DNA of 53,469 nucleotides from Desulfotomaculum sp. GTDB lineage: Bacteria; Bacillota; Desulfotomaculia; Desulfotomaculales; Desulfallaceae. The stretch spans positions 1 to 53,469 of the forward strand of contig JAENYQ010000015.1 of assembly GCA_016841675.1 (NCBI GenBank). The letters are read 5' to 3'. Below, piece by piece: positions 45,336-53,469 of the stretch. The position numbers and the translations under genes were made by a program. Under the pieces are notes generated by a model. That model saw nothing but the letters and a program-made list of their open reading frames with translations. It had not been told where the DNA came from and searched no databases. Position 1 is the first letter of the stretch; each line of letters opens with the position of its first letter.

Positions 45336-45424
45336 AAACAGCCTCCCCGTTTTTCCATATTATGACCCGAAAAGGAGTACTTTATCTAAGTATTAAACCG
45401 ACCACTAAAAAACTGTAACTATCA

Positions 45425-45531
45425 GGTATTTAGAATTCAGGAGTCAGAATTCAGAATTCAGAATAATTCAAGATGATAAAGCGTTCTTGCATTCTGGCTC
45501 CTGACTCCTGACTCCTGAATACTTTAAACTT
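45425..45531. repeat. CTGACTCCTGAATTC inverted-repeat element
   Basis: AGAATTCAGGAGTCAGAATTC with a second GAATTCAGAAT on the left and TTCTGGCTCCTGACTCCTGA, CTCCTGAATACTTT on the right pair with each other around a 30-bp core. Same motif at 5795-5837. Confidence 0.7.
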
Positions 45532-45799
45532 AAACCATATACTTGCCCATCCTCGGAGTAGCTTGGTCCAGGGTAACAATAATCACTTCCATACCAATTT
45601 TTTTAACTGCTTCCCAGGGGATCACCAACTCCTGTTTTTCGGACAGAAAGTTTAGCATACCGCCCTTGCGCGGTAAGATAATCGATTGTATGGTCCCGGT
45701 TTCCATATCTATGGCCAGGTCAGTTTCACCTACCACCCCTAACCGAGCACCATCGTTAATGTTAATTATTTCTTTTCCCGCCAGTTCGGCCATTCGCAA
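45530..45799 (-). CDS. ymxH: YlmC/YmxH-family PRC-barrel protein
   Basis: 89 residues with the family pattern ELAGKEIININDGARLGVVG, DLAIDMETGTIQSIILPRKG and VIPWEAVKKIG. Members are sporulation-associated small proteins of unknown role. TTG start with AGGAGG 9 nt upstream (an ATG two codons later is spaced too far). Close to mlpA in B. subtilis as here, though two genes now separate them. Confidence 0.9.
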   Translation of the reverse strand: MRMAELAGKEIININDGARLGVVGETDLAIDMETGTIQSIILPRKGGMLNFLSEKQELVIPWEAVKKIGMEVIIVTLDQATPRMGKYMV

Positions 45800-45812
45800 T
45801 TGTTTTTTCCTC

Positions 45813-46154
45813 CTAACGCCTTCTTTTTGCCAGACTTAAAAAACGTATGGCAAAAGGCTGTAATATTGCAATGGCAATTGATGCCGCCGCCAGGGGTTCC
45901 AGACCTATACTACCCAATTGAACATTAGTTGGTAACTCCAATTCTAAAAATGTTTGCATCAGTACCAAAGACAGATAGATACCTCCGGCAGTCCCTACAA
46001 GTCCTGTTAGTGCGCGGGACATGGGTGAAGTCTTTGCCTCGCCGATAACGTCCCACTCTTTGTTCCTCCTGTTCATAAGCCGTACCCGCTCACGAATCGA
46101 TAAAACAACCAACATAATAACAATTAGTATGAACAAAAGTAACCCTATTTTCAT
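45813..46154 (-). CDS. Membrane protein of 113 aa, unknown function
   Basis: Three hydrophobic segments (about 2-21, 47-68 and 84-102) with a basic loop between the first two (RERVRLMNRRNKEWD). No family recognised. GGGAGG lies 9 nt before the ATG. It directly precedes ymxH (13 nt), so the two probably form one transcript. Confidence 0.7.
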   Translation of the reverse strand: MKIGLLLFILIVIMLVVLSIRERVRLMNRRNKEWDVIGEAKTSPMSRALTGLVGTAGGIYLSLVLMQTFLELELPTNVQLGSIGLEPLAAASIAIAILQPFAIRFLSLAKRRR

Positions 46155-46330
46155 ATGACCACCTCCCGTACCAAAGTATATTTACGATCTTGCAAAATAT
46201 TCCTGGGACGGGCTGATTTATAGAAACAAAAACATATCATATTTAACTCGGCTAACTTATAGCCATTATACTCACCTAAATGCAGCCAATTCTTGATTTA
46301 AATACCTGGTTGAATGAAGCTATTTTCTCA

Positions 46331-46372
46331 TTAAAAAAGCACGCTGATTTAAGGTTTTTAAATACGTGCTAT
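46331..46372 (-). terminator. Terminator of dut
   Basis: Minus-strand AGCACG / CGTGCT stem with an extended AT-rich paired loop (ATTTAAA / TTAAAT) followed by six T residues, about 70 nt after the dut stop. Confidence 0.75.
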
Positions 46373-46437
46373 TTTTAAGTATTATATGATCGTAGTTATG
46401 CAGTTTTAGTAGCAACGAGCCTTGGCAGCCTAACCCA

Positions 46438-46887
46438 TTATTTACCGGTTGAACCGAAACCACCATTACCACGAACGCTGCTGGTAAGTTGATTGGTATA
46501 CTCTATATCTACTTGCAAAACCGGCACAAATACAAGCTGGGCTATCCTGTCGCCCGGCTTTATCTCGTACGGTTTTTGTCCGTTATTTTGCACCGGACAA
46601 ATTATTTCTCCTTTGTAATCGCTGTCAATTACACCTACGGCATTGGCCATAGCAATACCATGCTTTGCCGCCAAGCCGCTGCGGGGGAAAACAAGCCCCA
46701 CCAAATCACTGCCGGGTATATCCACCGCCAGACCGCTGGGAATCATTACCCTTTCCTGGGGATGTATCACAACCGATTCCCTGATTGACGCCGCTAGGTC
46801 AATTCCTGCCGCTCCGTCGGTGGCATAAGCCGGTGCCGGTATATTAACCCCAATATCAGGGTTTAACTTTTTAAACTTGACCCGCAT
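46438..46887 (-). CDS. dut: dUTP diphosphatase
   Basis: 149 residues of the trimeric all-beta dUTPase. GAAGIDLAA, FPRSGLAAKHGIAMAN, GVIDSDYKGEI, GDRIAQLVFVPV and the C-terminal RGNGGFGSTG motif V are all present. Hydrolyses dUTP to dUMP. ATG at 46885-46887 has GGAG 6 nt upstream; an earlier ATG at 46899 has none. It lies 29 nt after mlpA. Confidence 0.95.
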   Translation of the reverse strand: MRVKFKKLNPDIGVNIPAPAYATDGAAGIDLAASIRESVVIHPQERVMIPSGLAVDIPGSDLVGLVFPRSGLAAKHGIAMANAVGVIDSDYKGEIICPVQNNGQKPYEIKPGDRIAQLVFVPVLQVDIEYTNQLTSSVRGNGGFGSTGK

Positions 46888-46916
46888 CATTTTCTCCATT
46901 CATTTGACCGTAAACT

Positions 46917-48170
46917 TTACCCGGACACTTCTCTGAAAATGTGTTCTTCATGCCATGGACCCACACTGGCCAGACTAAAGTCTTCAGGTTTCAGTATATT
47001 TCTAGTCAATTCCATGATGTCATCATTTGTAACAGCCATAATTCGACTTACAATCTCTTCCGGAGGGGTTATCTTACCCAGATATAACTGTGATTTACCT
47101 AATCTACTCATTCTGGTACTAACACTTTCCAGGCTAAGCAAAAGGTTACCCTTCAACTGGTCTTTAACCCGCTGCAGTTCAGCCGGGCTTACCCCTTGTT
47201 TTTGGATGTCCCTAATTTCCTTAACTATTAGCTCCAGCGCTTCGCGTACGTTCTGCTTACTCAAGCCTGCATAAACGCAAAACAGCCCGGAATCATGATA
47301 TGAGCTATGATAAGAAAAGACCGAATAAACTAAACCGCGCTGTTCCCTAATTTCCTGAAACAACCTTGAGCTCAGCCCACCACCCAAAATGGTGTTAATA
47401 AGCTGAAAAACGTATATTTTTTCATGATCTAAGGGCAGTCCCGTCGTACCAAGACATAGGTGCACTTGCTCGGTATCTTTGGTTCGACAAAAGACATCCT
47501 TGTTAGGTTCAGGAACAACAAACAACCGTTCCTTTTTACCTCCTATCAACTGGCCAAAAGTTGCGTTTAACATCTCCAGGAGTCGCCCATGTTCAAAGTT
47601 ACCGGCAGCGGCCACCACAATGTTACCTGGAATATAATATTTTTGGTAGAATGCCAGCAAATCAGCCCGGGACAAATTACGCACTGATTGCTCACCACCA
47701 ATAACAGGGCGACCCAGCGGATGAGAACGCCAAATAGTCCCCGCAAAAATATCGTGCACTAGTTCATCCGGGGCGTCCTCGTACATTTTTATTTCCTCTA
47801 GGATAACATTCCTTTCCCTGTCAATATCCACTTCATCGAAACGGGAGTGGAAGAGCATGTCACCAAGCAAATCCACAGCCAACGGCAGGTGTTCGTCCAG
47901 TACCCTGGCATAATAACAAGTATATTCTTTAGTGGTAAATGCGTTTAACTGGCCTCCTACAGCATCCAATTCTTCCGCTATATCCTTGGCGCTTCGCCTT
48001 TGTGTTCCCTTAAACATCAGGTGTTCTATAAAATGCGTGATGCCGGCCTCGTGATCGTTCTCGTCCCTGGATCCCACATCCACCCAAACACCGATCGAAG
48101 CTGAATGCACATGGGGGATTTTCTCTGTAAGTACTTTAATCCCGTTGGCCAGTTCGGCTATTTCGATCAC
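46917..48170 (-). CDS. mlpA: M16-family zinc peptidase (MlpA/YmxG)
   Basis: 417 residues. The inverted zinc motif HFIEH (His-46, Glu-49, His-50) and the distal glutamate in NVILEEIKMYED are intact; a second M16 domain follows. Soluble processing-peptidase homologue. GTG start with GGGGAGG 7 nt upstream. Placed between the ylxY-type deacetylase and (beyond dut) ymxH, as in B. subtilis. Confidence 0.93.
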   Translation of the reverse strand: MIEIAELANGIKVLTEKIPHVHSASIGVWVDVGSRDENDHEAGITHFIEHLMFKGTQRRSAKDIAEELDAVGGQLNAFTTKEYTCYYARVLDEHLPLAVDLLGDMLFHSRFDEVDIDRERNVILEEIKMYEDAPDELVHDIFAGTIWRSHPLGRPVIGGEQSVRNLSRADLLAFYQKYYIPGNIVVAAAGNFEHGRLLEMLNATFGQLIGGKKERLFVVPEPNKDVFCRTKDTEQVHLCLGTTGLPLDHEKIYVFQLINTILGGGLSSRLFQEIREQRGLVYSVFSYHSSYHDSGLFCVYAGLSKQNVREALELIVKEIRDIQKQGVSPAELQRVKDQLKGNLLLSLESVSTRMSRLGKSQLYLGKITPPEEIVSRIMAVTNDDIMELTRNILKPEDFSLASVGPWHEEHIFREVSG

Positions 48171-48323
48171 ATATTTGCCTCCCCGCTAATAATAGTTGCA
48201 ATATTATATGTCATATTGCATAAATCTTCTTGATTATTTAATAAAGTCCTTGTTTTTTGACCAATATTTTATACTTTTAAAAATTTTAGATCTCAGTAAA
48301 CCATAATCAAAATACCGCAACAA

Positions 48324-48351
48324 TCAAGAGTTCTCTTACTAACTCTTAACT
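48324..48351 (-). terminator. Weak hairpin after the deacetylase gene
   Basis: Minus-strand AAGAGTT / AACTCTT with an 8-nt loop just after the stop; the following sequence is only moderately T-rich. Confidence 0.45.
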
Positions 48352-48355
48352 CCTA

Positions 48356-49084
48356 TTAATTATTATCTGGTGCAGCCTGGAGCATTTCGCCCACAGTAAT
48401 CAACTTATATCCCTGACCGCGTAGATCATCTATGATCCCAGGTAGTGCTTTAACTGTAGGCGCTGTGGGATGCATCAATACGATGCCTCCATTATGGGCC
48501 TTGCCCGATACCCGGTCTTTAATTACTTGTGGGCCGGGACGCTGCCAATCAATAGTGTCAATACTCCATAATATAGTTTGATATCCCAATTCCTCTGCAG
48601 TCTGCAATACCACCGCCCCCCTCTCCCCGTATGGCGGGGCGAACAGGGCTGGTTTTTTTCCTGTAATATTTTCTAAAATATCCTGAGCTCTAGTTATATC
48701 CCTGCGATTGGCCTCCCTGGATATACGGTCCGGGTGGGGATGTGAATAACCATGACTGCCTATCTCGTGGCCCAGGCTTTGCATTTTCTTAACCAGCTCA
48801 GGAAAATTCTCAGCCCAAGTGCCCCCGATAAAAAAAGTCATCAACACATCTTTATCTGTCAGAATCTCCAGCATCGGTCCAATATATTCCTCACCCCAAA
48901 AAACGTTGCAAGTCAGTGCAATGACTTTTTCATCGGTGCCCCCGTGGTAAACAGGCTCTGCTACTGTTGGTATTATCCCCTTCCCGACACGGCTTAAAAA
49001 CAACAGCAACAAAAAAATAACTATAAAAAAAAGAAACAGCTTGCGTATACCTGTGCGCCTGAGCAATATAAATATAACCATCAC
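48356..49084 (-). CDS. YlxY-type polysaccharide deacetylase-family protein
   Basis: 242 residues with a membrane anchor (about 15-33) and a NodB-type domain: SHGYSHPHP (metal histidines), FAPPYGERG, TILWSIDTIDWQRPG and IVLMHPTAPT. The first motif, usually TFDDGP, reads TCNVFWGEEY, so the catalytic aspartate is not at the usual place; this is known for the YlxY sporulation subgroup. It probably acts at the spore or cell wall outside the membrane, or has lost activity. Next to mlpA as in Bacillus ylxY, but pnp is not upstream here. Confidence 0.8.
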   Translation of the reverse strand: MMVIFILLRRTGIRKLFLFFIVIFLLLLFLSRVGKGIIPTVAEPVYHGGTDEKVIALTCNVFWGEEYIGPMLEILTDKDVLMTFFIGGTWAENFPELVKKMQSLGHEIGSHGYSHPHPDRISREANRRDITRAQDILENITGKKPALFAPPYGERGAVVLQTAEELGYQTILWSIDTIDWQRPGPQVIKDRVSGKAHNGGIVLMHPTAPTVKALPGIIDDLRGQGYKLITVGEMLQAAPDNN

Positions 49085-49343
49085 CTACCTTGGTTTTACT
49101 TATTTCTATTCCGTTGCCCAACAGTAAATACACACTCTACAACACCAACCACCATGGGGATACCGGCCCAAAATTTACTATAATAAGCTAAAGCACCCCG
49201 ATATCGCTTGACTTCATATCAAAGATGGTGTTTTAATATCATCAAATCTATAATTTGGTATAGTCAGCCCAAACGGTTTAGGTTACCTCTCTTTTCAGAA
49301 TAGATTGTTTAAAAAATTACCGGAATTGATGAGGAATTATAAG

Positions 49344-51284
49344 ATGAGTACAGACGTAATCAAGACATTAAAATCGGTTACGCCTTTTAATTCCCTAACA
49401 ATTGATGTACTTAACGAACTAATACCAAAACTAAAAATAAAAGATTATTTACCGGGTGACTATGTCTTTAAACAAGGAGAGCTCAGCCAGCGCTGTCTGT
49501 TCATTATCAGCCATGGTTCAGCGGAAATAACGGTAGCGAACGAAAAAGGCATTGAAGCTGTGGTTGGTTTCCGCCAACAACTTGATTTTTTTGGTGAGAC
49601 CGTAGTCCTCACCGACCTTACATACCCTGCATCTGTAAGGACCAAGGAGCAAATGACCTGCTTTTTGCTGGCCAGAAAGGACCTTGAACATCTAATTAAC
49701 AACCACTCTGACTTTGCTGGCTTTTTTAGCCTGATTCTTTCTGAGCGCATGCGTGTACTTTATGAGGAGATTGTGACCGAACAATCCTTTGAAGCATACA
49801 GTAGCGTTGATACCCCGCTGTTCAGTAAGCGAGTTAGCGAAATAATGTCGACACCGGTGCTCACCTGTCATCCCCGGCAACCAATAAAGTCTGCTGTTGA
49901 CATGATGCTCAAGAAAAATATCAGCTCGCTGGTAGTTACTGATGATAACTTTAAACCCCTGGGTATGATTACAGAAAAGGGGTTACTTAAAAGCATTGTG
50001 ACAGGGAACATCACTACCATAGAGAATTACACTGCCGGGGATATTATGGAGCATACTCTGGTAACCATCAGCCCTAAATCTTTGTTCAATCAAGCCCTGC
50101 TGGCCGTAATTAAGCATCAAGTTAAATACCTTATCGTGGTGGACCGTGAAAAACTGGTTGGTATTGTCACCCTCATGGATTTAGTTAAAGCGCGAAATAC
50201 GGGTACTCTATTACTCACCAGTGAGATTGACAATAAGCACACCATTGATGAACTAGTTGTTATCGGTCAGCAAATAAACAGCATACTATATGGTTTGGTA
50301 GCAGAAAAAGCGGCAGTCTCTACAAGCATGGAAATTATGACCGAACTACATGACCGCCTAACCCGTAAGATTATTATGATCTGTGAAAATGAAATGATAA
50401 ACAAGGGGCGGGGCAAACCGCCCGTGGATTACGCATGGATACATATGGGAAGTGCCGGTCGACGCGAAATGACTTTACGCACTGACCAGGATAACGCCAT
50501 TGTTTACGCCAACCCTGATGAGCAACAGGCTCAAAAAGTGACTGCTTATTTTCATGAACTAGCCGTAAGTATAGTGAATAGTCTGGAAAGATGCGGTTTT
50601 GCTAAATGCAAAGGCGGTGTTATGGCATCAAACTCGCTGTGGTGCCAATCGCTTAACGGATGGCGGGAAACAATACACGAATGGATGAAAAAAGGTATTC
50701 CCGAAAATGTCAGAGCACTAACCATATTCCTGGATTTTCGATATATCTATGGCTCAAGCGCTCTAGTCAATAAGTTGCAGGACATTGTTAAAACAATTGA
50801 CCCAGGAAGCGAGACCACCGTTATGGTTTCTCATCTGCTAACCCAGGACGATATCAAGTTTAAAGTCCCTTTAAACTTTATAGGAGGATTCATGACCAAT
50901 AAAAACGGGTCCCACAGGGGCGAAATAAATTTAAAGAACGCTGCCGCCATCCATATCGTAAACTGTATTAGGGTTTATGCTGTTAAGTACGGGATCCCCT
51001 TTACGTCGACCTTTGATCGAATTAGAATTCTAAGTGAACAAAAAATTATCCCCCCCGATGATGCCGAGCTGGTCAGCGCGGCTTATGAAACACTAATGAT
51101 GTTTCGCATTAGGGAAAATGTTAAAAAATTTAAACAAGGACAACAGCCAGATAACTACGTTAACCCATACCGGCTCAGCAAACGAGAACAGGCTCTATTA
51201 AAGGATGCTTTTACGGCCATCACCAGGCTGCAAAAGTTAACCAGCAACAGGTTCAGCATTTATTGGTTGAGTTACCTTAGTTAG
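49344..51284 (+). CDS. cNMP-binding/CBS/DUF294 nucleotidyltransferase-like protein
   Basis: About 646 residues, one of two plus-strand genes. Residues 10-130 are a cyclic-nucleotide-binding beta roll (PGDYVFKQGELSQRCLFIIS), 160-290 a CBS pair (VSEIMSTPVLTCHPRQPIKSA, IVGIVTLMDLVKA), 320-460 a DUF294 nucleotidyltransferase (GSAGRREMTLRTDQDNAIVY with the metal aspartates) and the rest DUF294_C. Such proteins are thought to be GlnD-like signal transducers. ATG at 49344 has AGGA 7 nt upstream; in-frame starts at 49305 and 49329 are possible. The stop codon TAG is the first three bases of the inserted repeat at 51282. Confidence 0.9.
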   Translation: MSTDVIKTLKSVTPFNSLTIDVLNELIPKLKIKDYLPGDYVFKQGELSQRCLFIISHGSAEITVANEKGIEAVVGFRQQLDFFGETVVLTDLTYPASVRTKEQMTCFLLARKDLEHLINNHSDFAGFFSLILSERMRVLYEEIVTEQSFEAYSSVDTPLFSKRVSEIMSTPVLTCHPRQPIKSAVDMMLKKNISSLVVTDDNFKPLGMITEKGLLKSIVTGNITTIENYTAGDIMEHTLVTISPKSLFNQALLAVIKHQVKYLIVVDREKLVGIVTLMDLVKARNTGTLLLTSEIDNKHTIDELVVIGQQINSILYGLVAEKAAVSTSMEIMTELHDRLTRKIIMICENEMINKGRGKPPVDYAWIHMGSAGRREMTLRTDQDNAIVYANPDEQQAQKVTAYFHELAVSIVNSLERCGFAKCKGGVMASNSLWCQSLNGWRETIHEWMKKGIPENVRALTIFLDFRYIYGSSALVNKLQDIVKTIDPGSETTVMVSHLLTQDDIKFKVPLNFIGGFMTNKNGSHRGEINLKNAAAIHIVNCIRVYAVKYGIPFTSTFDRIRILSEQKIIPPDDAELVSAAYETLMMFRIRENVKKFKQGQQPDNYVNPYRLSKREQALLKDAFTAITRLQKLTSNRFSIYWLSYLS

Positions 51285-51513
51285 TTCCCCCTGAAAAAGT
51301 CTGTGCAGGGTTTGGTGTTATCTACAGGATGCTACTCGCTTTTATACATGAACGAGCTCATTCGCTTACGGACGCCGGAGAACTCGCGCCCTTCGGGCAC
51401 GAAAGTCTAGCTCCGGCGTTTTTCCTCCAGCTCTTTCGCTCTTTCAATTAAGCTCCTATGCATCCTTCCGATAACACCAAACCCACCGAAGTTTAGTTTT
51501 TCAGGGGGAACTA
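51282..51513. repeat. Structured inverted-repeat element, copy 2 (232 bp, complete)
   Basis: Outer 17-bp repeats TAGTTCCCCCTGAAAAA (51282-51298) and its inverse (51497-51513); inner 15-bp repeats GGGTTTGGTGTTATC (51308-51322) and its inverse (51470-51484); then AGGATGC/GCATCCT, ACGCCGG/CCGGCGT and GAACGAGCTCATTC (51350-51363). Read in reverse it aligns with 16958-17132 over its length. The pairs differ from copy 1 by compensating changes. It sits between two plus-strand genes of one putative operon. Confidence 0.85.
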
Positions 51514-51533
51514 GTTAGTAAGGAGGCAGTATA

Positions 51534-52283
51534 TTGTTTACGCCGCTAATTAACAGGTTAAATTTAACCGGAAAATACAGTTATCCCGGTCCGCCACCCA
51601 GTGAAGCAACAGTTAAAGAAATTAAAGAATTAGCAGAAAAGGCCAAAAATTTTAAAAACCTTAACACCCCTATGGATGAACTAATTTTTACCGTTTTAGA
51701 CACTGAAACCACTGGTTTTTGTGCCCATCAGGGCGATGAAATTATTTCTCTTGGAGCTGTGAAAATGTCCGGGACCCAAATTATAACTGCTAAAAAATTT
51801 CACCGATTGGTCAACCCATACCGACCGATACCCGAATTAATAACCCAGCTAACCGGCATCGACAATAACATGGCCGACAACGAGGAAGATGTATTTAGTG
51901 CGTTAAGGGAAATGTTGGGCTTTCTCGGTAACACCATCATGGTTGGTCACTCCCTGGGTTTGGATCTGGCCTTTATTAACCGCAAATTGAAACATTTTTG
52001 TAATACCAGGGTGCACAATATTATTATCGATACCAAAAATATTGCCAATGCTATGTATCCGCCTGATAGTGCAACAGATCTGGACACGTTGCTGCAATTG
52101 CACGACATCGAACCCCAAGGCCGCCATACCGCCATAGGCGACGCCCTCCTTACAGCTAAGCTGTTTGGGATATTTATTAAAAAAATGCGCAAAAATCAAA
52201 TTAGAACCGTTAAGGAACTATACGATTTTATTTATCACGGTGACACTGTACACAGCATTAACCGCGTGTTTTTTCACTGGTAA
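51534..52283 (+). CDS. DEDDh 3'-5' exonuclease (DnaQ/PolC-epsilon type)
   Basis: 249 residues. After about 50 charged residues the exonuclease domain begins: TVLDTETTGF (Exo I), VGHSLGLDLAFI (Exo II) and RHTAIGDALLTAKLF (Exo III with His and Asp), the complete DEDDh set. TTG start with AAGGAGG 7 nt upstream. DUF294/CBS proteins are often encoded with such exonucleases, so these two probably form an operon, now separated by a 232-bp repeat. The actual substrate (DNA or RNA) cannot be told. Confidence 0.88.
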   Translation: MFTPLINRLNLTGKYSYPGPPPSEATVKEIKELAEKAKNFKNLNTPMDELIFTVLDTETTGFCAHQGDEIISLGAVKMSGTQIITAKKFHRLVNPYRPIPELITQLTGIDNNMADNEEDVFSALREMLGFLGNTIMVGHSLGLDLAFINRKLKHFCNTRVHNIIIDTKNIANAMYPPDSATDLDTLLQLHDIEPQGRHTAIGDALLTAKLFGIFIKKMRKNQIRTVKELYDFIYHGDTVHSINRVFFHW

Positions 52284-52390
52284 GTTTCATAATTTTCTTA
52301 ATCTTCATACCGTTTATTTTAGGCCCATAATTTGGGGGCAAGTTATAACATGGTTTTATGATCATGAGAAAACTGCCTGGCTCGCATAAG

Positions 52391-52420
52391 CTAGTTCCCC
52401 TGAACAAAACACCAAACCCT
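52391..52420. repeat. Scrap of the structured element after the exonuclease gene
   Basis: CTAGTTCCCCTGAACAAAA followed by CACCAAACCC joins the outer and inner terminal repeat sequences of the element at 51282-51513. It suggests a deleted or decayed copy. The surrounding 52284-52487 holds an imperfect inverted repeat (CTGGCTCGCATAAGCTAGT and its counterpart) and no gene. Confidence 0.55.
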
Positions 52421-52487
52421 AACCAAACTTTTTCTGCGAGTACTAGCTAGAGTTAGCGCTGCCAGGCTATTTGGGGATAGATTTTGA

Positions 52488-53168
52488 TTAAATCGAATCT
52501 TTCTCAAAGATATACACTTTGGAGTGTCTCCACCACAGGTCTGGTCTTTCAAAGTCAACCCCGTTGTCCAATCGACAGAGCGACCATTTATTCGGACCCA
52601 TTAAAACCCTGCTCCGCCAACCCGCCGGTTCAGTACGGGGCAACCAATCGGCATCACCAATTAAAATGTAAGCTTGCACTGAATCGCAGGCCATAAATTC
52701 TTCGGTCCAGTTTTCGTCATCCGGCATCCAGCTGCAGAGCACCAATTTTGGTTTATAGCATTTCAGCGCTTCGCGATAATCCATTTTCTCCGGTTGGTGC
52801 TCGTTAATTAGTGCTCTTTCGGGTAAAGGTTCTGAATAATTATCGACCGCTTTTAAATCGATGCCTCTGGTGTGCAATGCGGCAGCCAGTTCACCATTGC
52901 CGGCACCAACTTCCAACAAGGGCCAAATGTCAAGCTTTTTTATCTCATCCGCCAAAGCATCATTAAACTCTCGATTCAAAATTTGGTAGATACCGAACGT
53001 TTTACAATAAGGCAGAAGAAGAGATAACCGGCAGATCACTGCATTGTCGCGCCAAGCAAACTCCGAGTTATACTTGATCGGACAGTCGGCAAACTTATTA
53101 TGCATCCACTTCTTTTCCTGCTCCACCTTTCCCTGAATGCTTTGATAGCCAAATAGTTTAAGAGACAC
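52488..53168 (-). CDS. SAM-dependent methyltransferase-like protein
   Basis: 226 residues, no precise family. LLEVGAGNGELAAALHTRG near residue 86 is a class-I SAM-binding loop and LKAVDNYSE the acidic end of the next strand. LVLCSWMPDD takes the place of the usual NPPY-type motif. Start GTG at 53168, with GGGGGG 7 nt upstream. It stands between repeats, with no partner gene visible; codon use looks similar to the neighbours. A methylation role is inferred from one motif only. Confidence 0.6.
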   Translation of the reverse strand: MSLKLFGYQSIQGKVEQEKKWMHNKFADCPIKYNSEFAWRDNAVICRLSLLLPYCKTFGIYQILNREFNDALADEIKKLDIWPLLEVGAGNGELAAALHTRGIDLKAVDNYSEPLPERALINEHQPEKMDYREALKCYKPKLVLCSWMPDDENWTEEFMACDSVQAYILIGDADWLPRTEPAGWRSRVLMGPNKWSLCRLDNGVDFERPDLWWRHSKVYIFEKDSI

Positions 53169-53299
53169 ACAAATACCCCCCGAATCTTAAAATTTAAGAC
53201 TAAAATTAATAGCACCAAACTGGAGTTTGTAACATCCCATTTAAGTAGTTTTAGAATAAGTTGGTCTTCGAAAATCCCTCTATTAAAAAACATGATTAT

Positions 53300-53469
53300 T
53301 CCCTTTACTCAGTAATCCCATTGATGAGATAAGCATTTTTAATAAACAATTGTTCAACGCGGGGGAGAGCTGTCATCTAAGAGCGTTAGCGAAGGATCTA
53401 GATTCTTCACTTCGTTCAGAATTACCACGCGTACCCGCACTACGATAAACGAATACAACTTACCGGTTG
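53300..53469. repeat. GTCATTCTGAGCG repeat family, inverted long copy
   Basis: The reverse complement of this segment follows 5590-5750 base by base with scattered changes: TTCGTTTATCG, TAATTCTGAACGAAGTGAAG, ATCTAGATCCTTCGCTAACG, CTCTTAGATGACAGCT, CAATTGTTTATT and CATCAATGGGATTACTGAG. It reaches the window end, so its left end is not seen. Confidence 0.8.

Noticed and set aside
53036-53293. 85-codon minus-strand frame overlapping the methyltransferase-like gene start
   Set aside because: Out of frame with the better-supported gene and lacking any motif.

Overview
The window is a low-to-mid GC, spore-forming Firmicute chromosome segment, most like the Desulfotomaculum/Pelotomaculum group (Peptococcaceae sensu lato). 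The evidence is gene content and order: spore genes (spoVS, ytrH/ytrI, dipicolinate synthase dpaA/dpaB, tepA, ylmC/ymxH, ylxY-type deacetylase), RNase Y and RNase J, an LL-diaminopimelate aminotransferase-type protein, a cobalamin cluster, a corrinoid-activator-like ASKHA protein, and the selenouridine synthase MnmH. Placement below family level is inference. Almost every gene is on the minus strand; only a two-gene unit near 49.3-52.3 kb is on the plus strand. No rRNA, tRNA, CRISPR array or prophage was seen.

Layout (window coordinates): 1-2.4 kb, C-terminally cut ASKHA/DUF4445 protein and a coiled-coil protein with winged-helix-like N-terminus. 2.6-5.3 kb, guaB, a small HTH-like protein, ytrI and ytrH. 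5.3-5.85 kb, dispersed palindromic repeats. 5.85-13.4 kb, a late cobalamin-assembly operon read as DUF3842-cobU-cbiP-cbiB-cbiA-cobS-cobD-cobC. 13.5-17 kb, a coiled-coil protein, DapL-like aminotransferase, PHP phosphoesterase and M19 dipeptidase. 17.2-33.3 kb, a housekeeping/sporulation block with the B. subtilis ymf-spoVS order: ftsK, (mnmH), rodZ, rimO, pgsA, (an unusual FtsH-like protease pair), cinA, recA, recX, rny, a conserved hypothetical, ymdB, spoVS. 33.5-48.2 kb, the mlpA-ymxH-dpaA-dpaB-asd-dapG-dapA-rnj-tepA-ylzJ block with dut, dapB, uppP and a Clp-fold SDH protease inserted. 48.4-52.3 kb, a ylxY-type deacetylase divergent from a CBS/DUF294 nucleotidyltransferase followed by a DEDDh exonuclease. 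52.5 kb to the end, a methyltransferase-like gene and another repeat.

How it works together: asd, dapG, dapA and dapB make the lysine/diaminopimelate precursor and dpaA/dpaB divert dihydrodipicolinate to spore dipicolinate. The cob operon converts hydrogenobyrinate- or cobyrinate-level corrinoid to cobalamin, and the first gene may serve corrinoid enzymes. rny, rnj, ymdB, recA, recX and cinA form an RNA-decay and DNA-repair neighbourhood.

The most unusual material is intergenic. At least four families of dispersed inverted-repeat elements are present. One (175-232 bp; copies at 16958-17132, 44154-44299 and 51282-51513, fragments at 33380-33423 and 52391-52420) shows compensatory base changes between copies, so its folded form appears to be conserved. 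One copy has landed between the CBS/DUF294 gene and the exonuclease gene, with its terminal repeat supplying the upstream stop codon. Other points of note are an apparent AUA start for guaB, a terminator inside the rny leader, a LexA box plus promoter at recA, a sigma-H promoter at spoVS, and an FtsH-like protease that lacks the extracytoplasmic domain but is encoded next to a small membrane protein that might supply it.
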